Positions 47,076-59,443 of a stretch of 64,000 bases of DNA are shown in pieces. Position numbers and translations under genes: made by a program. The DNA comes from Cryptomeria japonica (taxonomy: Eukaryota; Streptophyta; Pinopsida; Cupressales; Cupressaceae). The DNA lies in assembly GCF_030272615.1 (NCBI RefSeq), contig NC_081415.1, positions 603,281,644 to 603,345,643 on the forward strand. The letters are read 5' to 3'. A model generated the notes under the pieces. It saw nothing but the letters and a program-made list of their open reading frames with translations, was not told the origin of the DNA and ran no database searches. Each line of letters starts with the position of its first letter. Within the stretch, counting starts at the first letter, position 1.

Positions 47076-50000
47076 CTATACATAGGTATCCCAGCCGGTT
47101 TTGAGTGTTTCGGATATGGATACAAGTCCACTTAGTAAATTTGCAAGTGTTTCTTTCTCATTTACTTCTGTCGGCGTGGGCTTCACAAGCATATCCATAC
47201 ATTCCCTCTTATGTACACCAAGTGATTCCAATCTTGGACTCACCAAACCTCTAAGACTCCTTTCTCTCCGAATGATTTTGTCTCTTTCTTTTTCAAAAGC
47301 AAAAAATTTGTTCTCTAAGGTCAAAATTTGTCCATCAATGGAAGTTGTGAGTGAAGTTAGTCCATCAAAAGAATTGGCAATGTTAGCAATATTTTCATGT
47401 AATTCCTTTAACCTCTGATCTACATTTTCTATAAGAATCTCTATATTACAACAAACCATGTAGATGCTAGTACATTGTTTCAAAGAATTTTCAATGAGTA
47501 TAAGTTTTTCTTCAACCTTCCTCTTCTTTGTCTCAATAATCTGGTCAAAAGTGGCTTTCTTGGCCATGTAAATCTTTCAAGTGCCTTCTTGTTAGAAATA
47601 TGCTATAATGATTGAAAGTTATTAGATATATGCTCTGTTAGTGCCTTAAGTTTTTCGGAAGGGATTACTTCATTTTCAATCATACATTCAGGAATCAATC
47701 TATGCAAAATTGTTATTGATTGATCTATTATTCCTTTGTCTGCATATCCTTCCTTTACTAGCTTTTGAGTAGCCAGCATCATTAGCTTTATGGGACTCAT
47801 CTCTGTAATTGATTTCTTCTCAACTTGAGAAATGTCAATTACCAGAAGTTTTGCTAGGGAATCAATTGTTGGTTCAGTCTCCTTTTCCTTTTCTTCCTTA
47901 TCCTTTCCCAGTGTATCTCTTTTCTCAACCTCTAATGCCTTGGTGGCTTCGCCACTTGGTGCAGTATCAGTTACTGTCAGTGGAGTATTATCCACAATAT
48001 TATCTATAATCTATATTTTTTTTGGTTAGACTATACAAATGTAGCCTCTGTCGGTTTCGTCTATACACTCTCATCAGTTTTGGGTTTAATTGTCGGTTCA
48101 CTCAAAATTTGAACTGAACTTCCCAAAATTCCTTTCCCTTTAGATTTATCTGGAATGGTGGGAGTTGTTGCCTTAGAAAATTCTTCTTGAGAAGTGAGAA
48201 AATCAGGATTCTTTTGGAAGAATTTGGTCCAACCATCTTTGGTCTTGTTTACTATCTGATTGACTTTACCCATCATTAGGCCTATTTTCCAGGTTTTGCT
48301 ACTAAAGACTGTTCTATTAGCAACACCTATACATCTTTTCATTTCCTCATTATTTATAGAGCCACACATATTCAAAAGTTCAACTTCTTTGATCTCTCTA
48401 TCCCTCTTGATTACATCTAATCTCCTTGCATCTAACTTATTATACAATGATAAGGGAATTTCTTACAAAATCTCTATCAAAGCCTTCTTATATATGTCTA
48501 AATATAACAAAATTGCTTCTTCTATTTCATTTTTCTCATTATCATCTAAATCTTCATAAAAATTTGCAACATTTTTCAACATTCCATCTTTAGTTATCTC
48601 AACCCAAGTTATTTTTCCAAATTTAGTTGCTTCATCACTCTTTTTCTTCTTACTAGGGGTTGTAGGAGTAGATGGAGTAGGCTGCCTCTTCTAAGTAGAT
48701 TTCCTTGCCGGAGGTGTGGGTGTAGTTGTTACCTTTCTAACTAGCTTCCTCCTTGGTTCCACCTTCTTCTCCTCTAACGGAGGCTTGTCAACTTTCTTCC
48801 TTTGTACCCTTCTGAATGTAAGAGATTGATTATCCTCTAGATGAGAGTCAGAAGTGATAGAAGAAATGAATGTTTCAGGCCTCTTCACCTCAGGAGCACT
48901 AACCGCTACTGGTTGATCTATCAGTTTAGATCCAGAACCTAATTCTGTATCTAGCCCGTGAATTACATCTTGAACAAATGCACACATTTTCTCTATGTTC
49001 TTCTCTCTCTTTTTCTTGTTGAAACCAATCTTAACCTCAAGAGCCTTCTCCTCTGCAGTGCCAAAGTGTTCAACCTTATCATCCAAAGGAGCATCAATCA
49101 ACATTATAGCATATAACTCCAAAATGTTGTCATCTACTTCATAGCCTAATTCAGTGACCCATATAGTTCTAGGTTCCACTGCTTCCATCAATGTCTCCTC
49201 TTTTTTTACCATAAAGAAAATATCAGTGGAGTATTTCTCCATAATGTGTTTGAAAATTCTCTTCCTTAGTCTCATATTTTCCTAAATTTTTTGAATTATC
49301 CCCAAAGCTTCTCATCCCTATTACTGCCAAGACCGGTGATTACTTCTTTGATCTACATATCTACCAGTATGTCATGAGCCCAATGCTTCTTTCCCAAACC
49401 CGATATCTTATTCATGAAGTATAACATCTAACCGATAATACGATTGCCAAACTTGAAAGTTCCCTTCTTAACCCCTTTAATCTTTCCTAGATCAATCATT
49501 AACTCACTCCTTAGCCATTCACACAAATCATACTTTTCATTATTCTTTATCATCTGATATGCAACATGGATATAAGAATTAGCAACAAAGTTCAATCGAC
49601 TTGATTTAGTTACCTTGTAGCCAATGATCATGCTAGCAAATTTCACATTTGTGTCTTTGATGGTGTTGAGCCTCATAGATCTTCCATCATTGGTTGTGCC
49701 AATGAGCTTCTCAACCGCGATGTTGGAGATCTTCTTTCCTGGTTCCTATCCAGCTTTGGGTAAGCCGGTGATTGCTTGAATAACTTCTTTGGTGATCCTA
49801 TGGGGCTGGTCCAACTAGATGAATTCATTATGGACCCTTCTTAGAACATATCAGATCACTTCATCCTTGAATTCTAGTATGTATAGGATTTCGATTAACC
49901 CTAGATCCTCAATGACTTTATATTTCAGTTTGATTGTTCTGGAGCTACCTAGTATCACTTAATGATACATCCCCTTGATTTACTCAGTGCCTAAATCCTC

Positions 50001-50195
50001 CAATGTGCAATGAATATAGGCTTTGACATCTTCTAGATAAACCATGCCATTAGGAACCCTAAAAAACGTGCCAATAGAATCTTCCTTCATGGCAATTTAG
50101 GGACCTTCTTTGTAAACATGCCTAAGCCTATCCTTGACCTCAAAAACAATGGGATTTTCAATGAAAGTAGGAACAGATGATGATCCGAATACCAT
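47076..50195 (-). pseudogene. Long unrecognised ORF2 of element I (about 1040 codons, broken)
   Basis: A minus-strand frame starting ATG 50195 (MVFGSSSVPTFIENPIVFEV) can be followed, with stops and a few frame changes, to a stop at 47076. The first third resembles a protein seen in other plant repeats: RITKEVIQAITGLPKAG, then RSMRLNTIKDTNVKFASMII, LCEWLRSELMIDLGKIKG and a GLGKKHWAHD segment. The middle (49275-48691) is charged and ends with Lys/Arg/Pro-rich sequence that could be nuclear-targeting. The last part (47567-47076) is a predicted coiled coil with DGLTSLTTSIDGQILTLENKF. No protease, integrase, RT or RNase H motif occurs anywhere in it. It occupies the place of pol. It may be related to the 'putative plant transposon protein' group, but I cannot confirm that. 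Confidence 0.6.
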
Positions 50196-50706
50196 TTCAA
50201 AGAAATACCTAGAAAACAGTCGTTAATTGAAGGTTTTTGATTTCTTCTCAGATGACTGATGGAAATTTTGAATGCCTTTGCTCGCTCTTGATCACCTATG
50301 ATTTGCCTTTGCTTTGCTATGGTTTTATTGAGTACTGGTTGAATGGAAATGAGTCCATTTTCCCTTTTTATTAGCAAGTAAACCCTAATTCATCACTATC
50401 ATACATTCTTAGCGATGTACCCTACCGGATGTCATTTTCACAATTTTATTCTGGATAAACCTCCAACAATGATTAATACCACACTTCAGACCTCTTCCAA
50501 ATCTCTTTTGAGGAATATGAAAGATTTGCAATTAATTTGCCAACCCCTAAGGTGTATGCCTTAATTACCAGTTGAATTTTCTACCGATGCAGGAATGCTC
50601 TATTCTACCAATGGAGTTACAAGTGCAGTTACCAGTGTAGTTGCATCTCCACTTGGTTCTTCAAATTTTCTAACCCATCTCTTGGTGTGATCTTTTTGTA
50701 TTTCAT
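50196..50706 (-). other. Spacer between ORF1 and ORF2 of element I
   Basis: This is AT-rich sequence with no supported ORF. The apparent 96-codon ORF at 50377-50087 is out of frame with the start of ORF2 and overlaps it, so I treat it as chance. Confidence 0.5.
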
Positions 50707-51696
50707 CTACCTTCTTCTTTCCTTTCTCATTTTCTTTATCATTGTTAATCGGTGCAGTCTTGCTTCTACAGTACTTAGCAATATGACATATTTTCTTACA
50801 TGCATAAGTTGTAACATTGTTCTTTTGAATTGTTTGACATATCCGGTGTCATTCCTTGACCTACATTGATTAGCCAAATGACCAAACTTTCCACATGCAT
50901 GACATTTAACATTCATTCTACAATCTTCTAACTTATGACCATATTTCTTGCAATTTGTACATTGACTGAGAACTAAATTGTAGCTTTGATTTGATCTATT
51001 TCTATGTTGTCTAGCCATATGTTGAAATTTATTACAAACAAAACATCTACCATTGAATTTATAAGAATTAGATTTCCTTGCCAATTTCTTCTGATCAACC
51101 GGTTATCTGATCTTGATTTGCAGTACCGGAGCTTTCACCTTGTACAAATCCAAATCCTCTAGAATCTTCACTCTGCCTTTGTCTTTTCAATAAATCATCC
51201 AACTTTGCAACACTAGTACTGAATTTTTCTTTATACCCAATTGCAGTAGTCAGATCATCTCTCAGAGTGGTTATTTGTCTTACAAGATCTTGTTCATTAT
51301 TCTGAGAGTGTACCAAATCAGTTCTCAACAAATTATTCTCATGAGTCAATCTGCCACATTCATCAAATTTATTCTTCAGAGATATAGCAAGTTTTTCTTC
51401 CTTCTTCTTTCTATCCTCAATACCTTTTGATAACCTCATAGTCAGGTCTTGCCTTTCATTCTTCATGAGCATGTTTGCTTGACTTAGTTTCTAACATTGT
51501 TCCTTAAGTGTATTTTTCTCTTGATCATCCTGGTTTACAAAAGTTCCTTTCTCTTAGCTTGAGAAGATGATAACCTTTATTGTAGAAAAAGAATTAATTC
51601 ATTAGTAGAATTCAATTCATCTTGCAGTTTTAGGTTCTTCATCCTTTCAGCATCATAATCCTCAAGTGCCATCTCAAGTTGCTTCTCAATAGCCAT
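50707..51696 (-). pseudogene. gag: Element I ORF1: coiled coil and three zinc knuckles, no UBN2 core
   Basis: The ATG at 51696 (MAIEKQLEMALEDYDAERM) starts directly with coiled coil. After two stops near 51580-51540 the frame is open (51472-51095) with long heptads (ISLKNKFDECGRLTHENNLL). The next open piece (51084-50707) carries three CCHC knuckles: CFVCNKFQHMARQH (last Cys replaced by His), CTNCKKYGHKLEDC and CHACGKFGHLANQC. This is the C-terminal half of a Copia gag like that of elements E and A. The N-terminal capsid-like UBN2 domain is absent, and the ORF starts close to the primer-binding site, so the loss is not due to truncation at the element edge. Confidence 0.75.
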
Positions 51697-51756
51697 GTTC
51701 AATGATTCCGGTTTCAAGATCTTCCTCAAGCTGTTAAACTTCATCCAAGGTACCAA

Positions 51757-51770
51757 GCTCTAATACTAAT
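51757..51770 (-). other. Primer-binding site of element I
   Basis: The minus strand reads ATTAGTATTAGAGC after the LTR end, a decayed ATTGGTATCAGAGC with two transitions. Confidence 0.75.
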
Positions 51771-52662
51771 TGTTGCAATACAATGAACCCAAGAACACTG
51801 AGAGGGAGGGGGGGTGGATCAATGTTTTGCCAGTAACACAAGATTTTAATCTTTGACAACAAACACATATAAACCGGTAAATGAAGAAACATATAACATG
51901 AAGTAAATAAACCAACCACATGAATGAACACCATAGCACATTGAATTTATACGTGGAAAACCTCAAAGAGGAAAAAACACAGTGGGATTTGTGACCCACA
52001 ATATCATTTCACTGGCCATATGAAAGATATTACATAGCATGGGGGCCTGCACATGCAGGAATGCACACTGCTCAACACAAAAGAGTCTCATTGACTACAA
52101 GCTTCTGCTAAGATAAAACAGTACTGGTGAACTCACAAAATGCATGTGCAATGCTAGAAAGAGTTCTAGTTAAAGCTTTGTTGTGTACTAGTTCATAAAC
52201 CCTAAATCCTTCTCCCTGTATCTATTTTCCTCCAATAATTATTTACAAACCATCTACTGATCATAGTATGATATTACATTTGCATACAAATAACCTTCAT
52301 ACATATCGTTTGCATTACAGAGTTCTACTACCTTGTCATATATCTTGTCCTATGTCAAAATGACCTAACAGATTGACTTATATATTTTTTACAAACAATA
52401 TGCCTTATGTCAGCTTACAATACAAAACACATTCAATGTCGGCCCTTATAATAATTACAAAATGATTTTACAAATAAAACCTATCAGATCCAGACTGATG
52501 TCAGCTTCACTAAAGTGTTGGATGTTGATGCTGGTGATGACCTTGAATACTACAATGCTGGTATCTACCAGTGTATGCCTCTAAATGCTGGTATATGCCT
52601 TCAATAGAATCTTGTTACCATCAATGACAACATATGATTCCAATGAGTGTCAATTGCCAACA
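51771..52662 (-). repeat. Element I 5' LTR
   Basis: The LTR is 892 bp, starting TGTTGCAATA and ending AATTGCCAACA. It is collinear with the truncated 3' LTR at 46256-46796. The right flank is ACAAG; the partner flank is lost. Confidence 0.88.
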
Positions 52663-53497
52663 ACAAGGTGTAGATTGAAGCACCGAGATAGGACTTGATA
52701 GGCTAAGAAGGCCTAAGATCTACGATTCAAGGGGATTTCGCAACCATATCCTCTGATTGGTATCAGACGTGTTGAACACAGTGGTAGATCAGGCAGTTGT
52801 TTCACCGTACCAATATGTTAGTGACTTTGGGAAGGTGCCTATTCAATTTGTCTATCTATCAAAGTCACAATCAAGCTACCCAAGAGTATAATAGAATAGG
52901 AAAAGGATGTGCTCATTTGTCATTAATCCACTGGGTGATAGGAAGTGCAGTCTTCTTTATAGGCAAAACCACTTGCAAAGGAGGAGAAAAGGGCTCACTT
53001 AACTAGTTGCGAAAGAGGGAGATTTACCTCCACAAGGGGAGAGTATATCAGATTGGTACCTGATTGCTACCAACAAGTTAGTGTCAGAGAAACCCCCACA
53101 GATTAAGAATGTGCTATTGGTATCAAATTAGCACCAATTGGTATCAATGCCTGCATCAATAATTAGTATCAAATGGAGAAGATGCAGTCTGACTGGCAGG
53201 TAAGTAGTATTCACTGACACACCCTTCAACAATAGGTTGCTTCTACAACTGGTATCAGACTGATATAAAAGATTGGATTCAGTTGGTGTCTGAATCCTCC
53301 ATCTCAAATGCCGGTGTTTGATATGATGCAAAGCATAGTGGTAAAAAATGGACAAGAAACTAGTAGGAAGAAGGAGAAATAATGGAGGTGTAGTATACCA
53401 GATGTCAGTGCCCTTTTCCATTGTTATAAAAGGGGGAGAGAGAGTCTGTAGTATGTGAAATACTACATGTGTTGAAATCAATGCCTAAGGGGGAGAT
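52663..53497 (+). other. Copia element J, 3' non-coding region with polypurine tract
   Basis: This is non-coding sequence with several GGTATCA motifs and a purine run, AAAGGGGGAGAGAG (about 53429-53442). The final tract AAGGGGGAGA (53488-53496) directly precedes LTR J. Upstream pol is absent because element I or an older rearrangement abuts at 52662. Confidence 0.65.
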
Positions 53498-55966
53498 TGT
53501 TGGCATTGTTTTGTCATTTATGTCAACCATCTTTGTGGTCATTGATGTCAACAGGTATAATTGTTATGGATGTCAACTAGTAGTATGTGAAGTTGAGGCC
53601 AACCGGTATGCAAGCTAAAGGCACTAGTATACATGTTGATATTGGGAGTTGAGAAACCGGTACTCAATGAACAAGTTAGTATACATGTTGGTACTAAGCG
53701 GCAAGAGGATGACCGATAAAGATTGTAGAATGAATAGGCCATCGGTATGCTAGTGTGATGTCATCTAGCAGGACTCCCACCGGAAAATGATGATGTCCCT
53801 GGATGAAGAGAAGACTTAAGAAGGAATGTTGCCTAAGGATTGTAAGGATGTTGCATCTACCCAATAATAGGGAAGTCACACCAAGTGACATAGATCCTCT
53901 CCCACTGGTGTTTGGCAGATTGTGAGCCATTGTGTATCCACCTCAACCAACCAAATGATATGTGTGAGCTTCCAGCATGTGAGATCAGAGATGTGCACTT
54001 GATCAACAAAGTAAGCAGGTTAACTACCAGAACAAATGAGTGATGAGTTTGCCACTTTAACAAATCAACTAAGAGGAGAACATGTCAGATGCAGGAGAAG
54101 GAAAGGCTCAACTATAGATAGAGAGTGCAACCAAAATGTAAATGCAAATTGGTACAATGATATTTGAAGATTGCTTGCATGATATTATCATGCATGTTAC
54201 AGACATCAAGGTAGATGTAGTGTCCACCAGTAAACAGGGATACCAGTATGAAAGAAAAATAACAAGTGAAAGGCTCTCATTAGATGAAGATGAGCATGTT
54301 AATTTGTAAGAGTAATGACTGGTCAATATGATACATCGGTAGCACAAAGATGATAATCGGTATGTGTGATGACCGGGCTGACATGATCTGTCGACAGAAG
54401 GAAGATGAAGGTATGAAGGTTAACCGGTAAGGTAAGATATATTGATAGGGTTAGAGAGCCGATAAGAAATCATGGACCAATAGTATGAAGCATATATCGG
54501 TTGTGTTTTGTTGGTTGGTGACCAAGTCGGACCGACATAGCAAGCTAAGATGAATATTGAAAAAGGTGCCACATGGAGTCAAGGTGGCGAACATGCATGA
54601 AGTGGTAGATGGAGTGTGCACCAATGATGTTGTTACAGAGTCGGACGGCATTAACTGTAGACCCCATAAATCAAGGGATATGTTGCAAAGTTTTGTGGCT
54701 TGAGGAAGGTCAAACAGAGGTGATCGATGGAATGCACTGATTGATGTGGAGTGTCCATGTGTAGATCAAAGTAGGTGATGCAAACTGCTGAAACATTTAT
54801 GGTGATTGACTAAGTCTCAAGCTGACGGATTATTTGTGTTTGCTAAGTATACAAAAATGTTCTTTGGAAGATAGAAGATATGGTGGTGATGTTTGATGGC
54901 TTGCAGGTTGTTGATCTTCACGCAGAAAGAGATCAGATCAAATTTGATACTTCTCATGATTAGTAGATGAAACCCTAGTGCACCAATAGTTTGAAGTTGC
55001 ATTTTGGTGGTAAAGCTCAACTATATGTATGCAGGCATAAGATTATATAGATTGATGCTTTCAGAAGGTGTGATGCCAGTTGAAAGAAACAAGTTGATCT
55101 AACTGTGAGAATTAAGCAATTGACCATTTGGAGGTGCAATTGATAAGAAGGTTTAGCAAGGGACTAACTAGTAAAGGTCTAACATTCCGGTAAGCTGCAA
55201 GAGTGCATTAGTCAGGACAACCGATAGTGTTAGAGCTGATAGGAAATAAGCAACAACAATAGGAAAGGATTGAGAAGGGTTTAACCGGTACTGTGGAAGT
55301 AACTGATAACCTGGTGGAAAGGAAGACAACCGGTAGAGCCTGAACTAGTAAGGAAGCTACAGTGAACAGAGGTGAGAAGAGGAAGAGAATGAGAAGAGAG
55401 CAAACAAGGCAAACACCGAGTAGAGGAAGAGTCAAAGAAGGTGAGAAGAGAACATGTAGAGAGTAGAGCAGAGGTGGACTAGTCAAGAGACATATTTGTG
55501 AGGTTACAAAATTCATTTGTAACCGGATTATAACTAATGATTTGTTATAATGTATTGTTATCACTAAGTTGGAGCTAGGTGCAGGGGTTGGTGCTCCTTT
55601 GGGTTGGTGCCCATAAATCAATAGGGGTTGGTGCTTCTTGGGTTGGTTCCCTAAATTAGTAGGGGTGGTGATCCTTGGGTTGGTGCCCTAAATGTTGTAA
55701 CCATTGTTTTCATTGTGAGTTTGTATGGGAGCAGTATAATCCAACAACTTTTCTCATCGAGGTTTTTCCCATCTTGGGTTTTCCTCGTATATACTGGTTT
55801 CATGTGATGTTCCTTTATGTGGTTGCATTGTAATCTCTTGCTTTATCTCACTAGTAGGTTTACTTAGTGTTTGCATTGCTAACCAGTACTCACTCTTAGG
55901 ATTAAAAGGTAAGAGTTTTGGAAACCATTGATTCAACCCCCTCTCAGTGGTACATTATGTTCAACA
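53498..55966 (+). repeat. Copia LTR J
   Basis: This is a 2469-bp plus-oriented LTR, starting TGTTGGCATTGTTTTG and ending TTATGTTCAACA. Its second half is collinear with LTR H. The right flank (CCCTA) is inside a LINE endonuclease domain, so J inserted into that LINE. Many ACCGGTA motifs are present, intact or decayed. Confidence 0.85.
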
Positions 55967-57916
55967 CCCTAAACCATATCTGTTGGAACTTAAAAGATGT
56001 AGCAACCTTCTTTGGTATAGATTACAATGGGACATCCAATTGGAGAGAAAAATGATCAAACCATGTTAATGGTAAAATATTGGAAGTAAGAATACTATAT
56101 GCAATAGTCCATATAGGGTTCACCAAAAACCTATCTAAATGTTCTGCAATATGAAGGAAGTCTGGCCTTCTATTCAACAAGGTTAAAGAGCCATTTGTTG
56201 GCACACAATGTTTTAGAGCATTTGCACAAGCAAAGTCATTCATATCTTGCATGGCCTTTGGGGGAGGAATGTTGCCCCTAGTTTTGTCCCTTGAAGATAG
56301 AACAACATTAAAATATCCTTTTAGGATAATGTGATCCTCTGGAAAATTCATCAAGGTTAGTGCAAGACTGTACCATACTACTTTCTTACCCTCTGTTGAG
56401 ATTGGCCCATTGACTAAAATCAAATGAAAATATGCTATAGAATCTTCTACTTTGACATGGATAAGTTTTTCTTTAATTGCAATAGTTTCCACCCTCCCCA
56501 CACCTGACTTCCAAAGAATGCATAATCCTCCAAAAGCACCAATGGATTGAGATGCAACATATTTCAGATTTTTCCATCCTTTAAAAGGTTGTCTCTTAGC
56601 ATTTTCTAAAAATTTTGTCTCTTGAAGTAAAAATGTATCAGCCCCATAGTTCTCAATTTAAGATTTGATAAGGCACCTTTTGTTAGGGGCATTAACATTC
56701 CATGTCACAATTTTTATTCACGTCCTAAAGTGTTCTCCACTCGCCGAGGACAAAGTTTACCATCTAATATGGTTTGTATTCTTGTTTTAACCTCCTCTTG
56801 GTTTTCTTTGCCACTATTTTCTTCTTTGGTGGCCTACCCACTCTCCCTATAGGTATGCTAAACATAGCTTCTTTTCCAGATCTCGTTTGGTAGATGGAAG
56901 AGACGACTAAAGGAAGATCTCAACATTTTTCATCCCACCGAGTCTTTAAAATTACACTCCTTTTCTGTGACTCTACATTATCGTGAGAACTTATAGTAAT
57001 CCCCTTTTCTGGTGGTAGAACATTGAAAGCAGACTTCTAATGTACTCATAGAAGCCCATTAGTTCTTCTAGATCTAGCATGCTACCCTCTTTCTCTATAA
57101 GTTCGTCTAAAAACAAGGAACAATCTTTGGAGAGTTGTTTCTCAACAAGTTTATCCCGATTGCTTGAAATAAAGGAATTTTTGAACTATCTCCAAAACTG
57201 TCTTATCTATATCCAGAGGAGAGGTTGAAAATGCTAGTAGTAGATTGGTGTGGTATATGTTAGGCAATGACATTTCCATGGAGAAGTATTGAGAAGTGCT
57301 AAGACTTTGTATCTAGGAGATGGCCTTGAGGGGCATAGGAAATATCTTTCCTCCCAGACCTAGAAGCAAATAACTAATGAGAGTTCATAAAAGTGAGATT
57401 GTAATTTCAAGCACTTGACACCCCTCAACATTTGATTTCACCTCCTGAAGGTTGCCTTCCCCAATCTTAATTGTGTCTGATTCTTCATTTGCAAAATTTG
57501 TAACCTCTGAAACCCCACCTCTAATGGTGGAATGAGAGTATAAGTGCTACATTCAAACTTCTACCTTGATTCTACTTCTTGCTCAAATACATTCTCCAGC
57601 AAGGGCTCCTACTGATCGTTCTCAATACCAGGCTCCTAACTAGTCTCCATATGACATAAAGGTGTGGCAAAAGAGTTTTCCTCTTCAACTCTTCTATCTT
57701 GAGAATTAGTTCCTTGTCAATCAAGGTTTGGTTGATCCAATTGATATGTTCTATCTTTAGAAGAAGACACAAAACATTCCAGGGCATGAGAGGAGTGGTC
57801 TTCACAGACTCTTATATTTGGATGACTGGGCTCTTGACAATCTAAAGTTAAATGACCCAATGATTCTATGTGAAAATCAACTGTATTTGGATCTTCCACT
57901 ACCAAAGGATGTGCAA
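55967..57916 (-). pseudogene. LINE (L1-type) remnant: ORF1 tail and ORF2 endonuclease
   Basis: On the minus strand, 56700-56022 encodes an APE-type endonuclease: WNVNAP-like start with DTFLLQETK (catalytic Glu, about 56640), then VNGPIS, GYFNVVLSSRDK (the usual GDFN with Asp replaced by Tyr), LTLLNRRPDFLHIAEHLDRFL, and WFDHFSLQLDV in place of the usual SDH block. Upstream, 57905-57570 is probably the end of ORF1, Ser/Asp/His-rich without a clear zinc knuckle. The sequence is cut at 55967 by LTR J before any reverse transcriptase. The 5' end fades near 57916. The Tyr in GYFN and the lost Ser in SDH would be expected to kill the nuclease. Confidence 0.75.
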
Positions 57917-58553
57917 TCTATAAATATAATAAATTGTATATTTAAAAATAATAACCAATAATTAAAATATATTTAAATGTTTCAAAATAAAATCAAAATA
58001 ATTTATATTTTTAATAATATTTATAAAATAAATGATATGTTAAAAACATTATATATTGTCAAAAATTATTTTCTCAAAGCACATAATATACTACATTTTA
58101 TCCAATTTTTAAAAAAATAACTTATACTGTTGAATATTGTCCTCTTCTACGGTTGAAAATTGTGCTCAAAACATTTATTTTCCAATGTCCACGGTTGAAG
58201 TCCCCATCAGTCCCATTCAAAGTTCTGGACCACCCAAATGTCAAGAGACATCTAACATATGTACGAGGATGATATTTCTGACATCTGTCAGACGAATTCT
58301 AGATCGTCGAATTATTAAATGTCATATTCGATTAATTATTTGTTAATAATTCAATCAGCAAGAATGTTAATGATTGATTGTATGTATAAGATAGATAAAA
58401 TGAAATTGTTAAGACTATGTAAACTAGTGGTGATGGCATTGGAGACTTAGCCTTTATGAGATCTTAAAATGACACCATTTTTTGAGCATTGGAGAACAGA
58501 TCCTTTTCTTTACAATATGCTGTCAATAATAACTTGTACTATATTAATAAATG
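57917..58553. other. AT-rich intergenic DNA downstream of the host gene
   Basis: No gene is supported. The first about 220 bp is very AT-rich. A small inverted repeat, TCTGACA-TC-TGTCAGA, lies at 58277-58292. Confidence 0.5.
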
Positions 58554-58559
58554 TTTATT
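58554..58559 (-). terminator. Polyadenylation signal of the host gene
   Basis: AATAAA on the minus strand lies 58 bp downstream of the stop codon of the PF09713 gene. The region after it is T-rich on the same strand. Confidence 0.55.
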
Positions 58560-58617
58560 TTTAATTGCCCATAAAACAAAGTGAGCCTGTACAACAGATT
58601 GCAGGGTAGAAAACTAT

Positions 58618-59380
58618 TCAGAGGGTGAGTTTATCAAATCTAGCGGTTATATCATCTAACATCTGCTTCAGTTCCTGCCTTGGATTTTCTCCTCTCTTTT
58701 CCATATACCTGGAGAAGAACTCTTTGTTCTCCTTTTCCAATTCAATCCACACTGCAAACAAACAAACACACAAATTGAGAACCTTAATCAAGTTACTCTG
58801 TTACTCTGTGAACAACACTCATTTGTTAACAGACTAATCAATTTATGCTTCGATTTAATTCAATCAACAATTGGGATACCATTTTAGAACTTTAAATCAT
58901 TGATTTTTTATTGAATAATGAGGAGTTATTCTCTCAGATTTATTTTGTTTCATTCAAAAAAAATAAAAATTAAATTAACTTTTCCTACTTTTCATAAGTT
59001 TATAAATCGACTTGGATATAAGAATTTCTAGGAATAGAAACAAAAAATGAAAGATTGAGTGCATAAAAATGAACGTGTTTTTGGAAAAAGGCTGAACAAC
59101 CAACTATTTATTTATTATACCCGTAACGGTTATGGTGGGTTGAATATTGGCGTGCTTAGAGAGTGTGTCAGCACATTCCTGTTGATCCATGTTAAACAGC
59201 AAACACTTCTCAATCAAGTGCTGAACCTGCAACAAATTAAATCAACCCAAAAAAGTTTTGATATGCTTTACTGAAAAATTTGAGAGCATATATATAATCC
59301 CAAAGCAAAAGATGGTTAGAATGGCGTACCAAATGTATATAGGAAGTCCATGATGAGGATTCAGCTGCAGGTGCCTGCAT
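58618..59380 (-). CDS. Plant protein 1589 family (PF09713 / TIGR01589), three exons
   Basis: Coding exons on the minus strand are 59380-59330, 59226-59121 and 58751-58618 (51 + 106 + 134 bp; 96 residues plus stop). Introns are 103 and 369 bp with GT-AG borders (donors GTACGC and GTATAA, acceptors TTGCAG), and phases match. The protein begins MQAPAAESSS and enters the conserved domain at residues 13-75: SYIHLVQHLIEKCLLFNM, a Cys/Leu-rich segment with SKHANIQP, then VWIELEKENKEFF. A charged C-terminal tail ends at FDKLTL. Domain order and length fit small family members known across land plants. I recall reports that Arabidopsis members repress GLK-driven photosynthetic genes under PIF control, but I have not checked this. 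An in-frame ATG at 59464 lies upstream of the TATA box, so the shorter start is preferred. No stop or frameshift is present. Confidence 0.88.
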
Positions 59381-59434
59381 GTTAATTTGCCTTGCAAAAC
59401 TAAGAATACCGTAGAGGCAAAGAGTTCTAACAGC

Positions 59435-59443
59435 TATTTTATA
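59435..59443 (-). promoter_or_regulatory. TATA box of the PF09713 gene
   Basis: TATAAAATA on the minus strand lies about 55-63 bp upstream of the chosen ATG. That would place transcription start near 59410 and give a 5' leader of about 30 bp. Confidence 0.55.

Noticed and set aside
52741-52775. GATTGGTATCAGACG as a primer-binding site of another element
   Set aside because: No LTR end precedes it, and similar GGTATCA motifs are scattered through this 3' region.
55208-55621. 137-codon minus-strand ORF
   Set aside because: It lies wholly inside LTR J, is not conserved in frame in LTR H, and has no recognisable domain.
53498-55966. H and J as 5' and 3' LTRs of one element
   Set aside because: The lengths (about 1.6 and 2.5 kb) and outer flanks (ACCTT and CCCTA) do not match, one flank is the unknown ORF and the other a LINE, and similarity is clearly lower than within true LTR pairs here.
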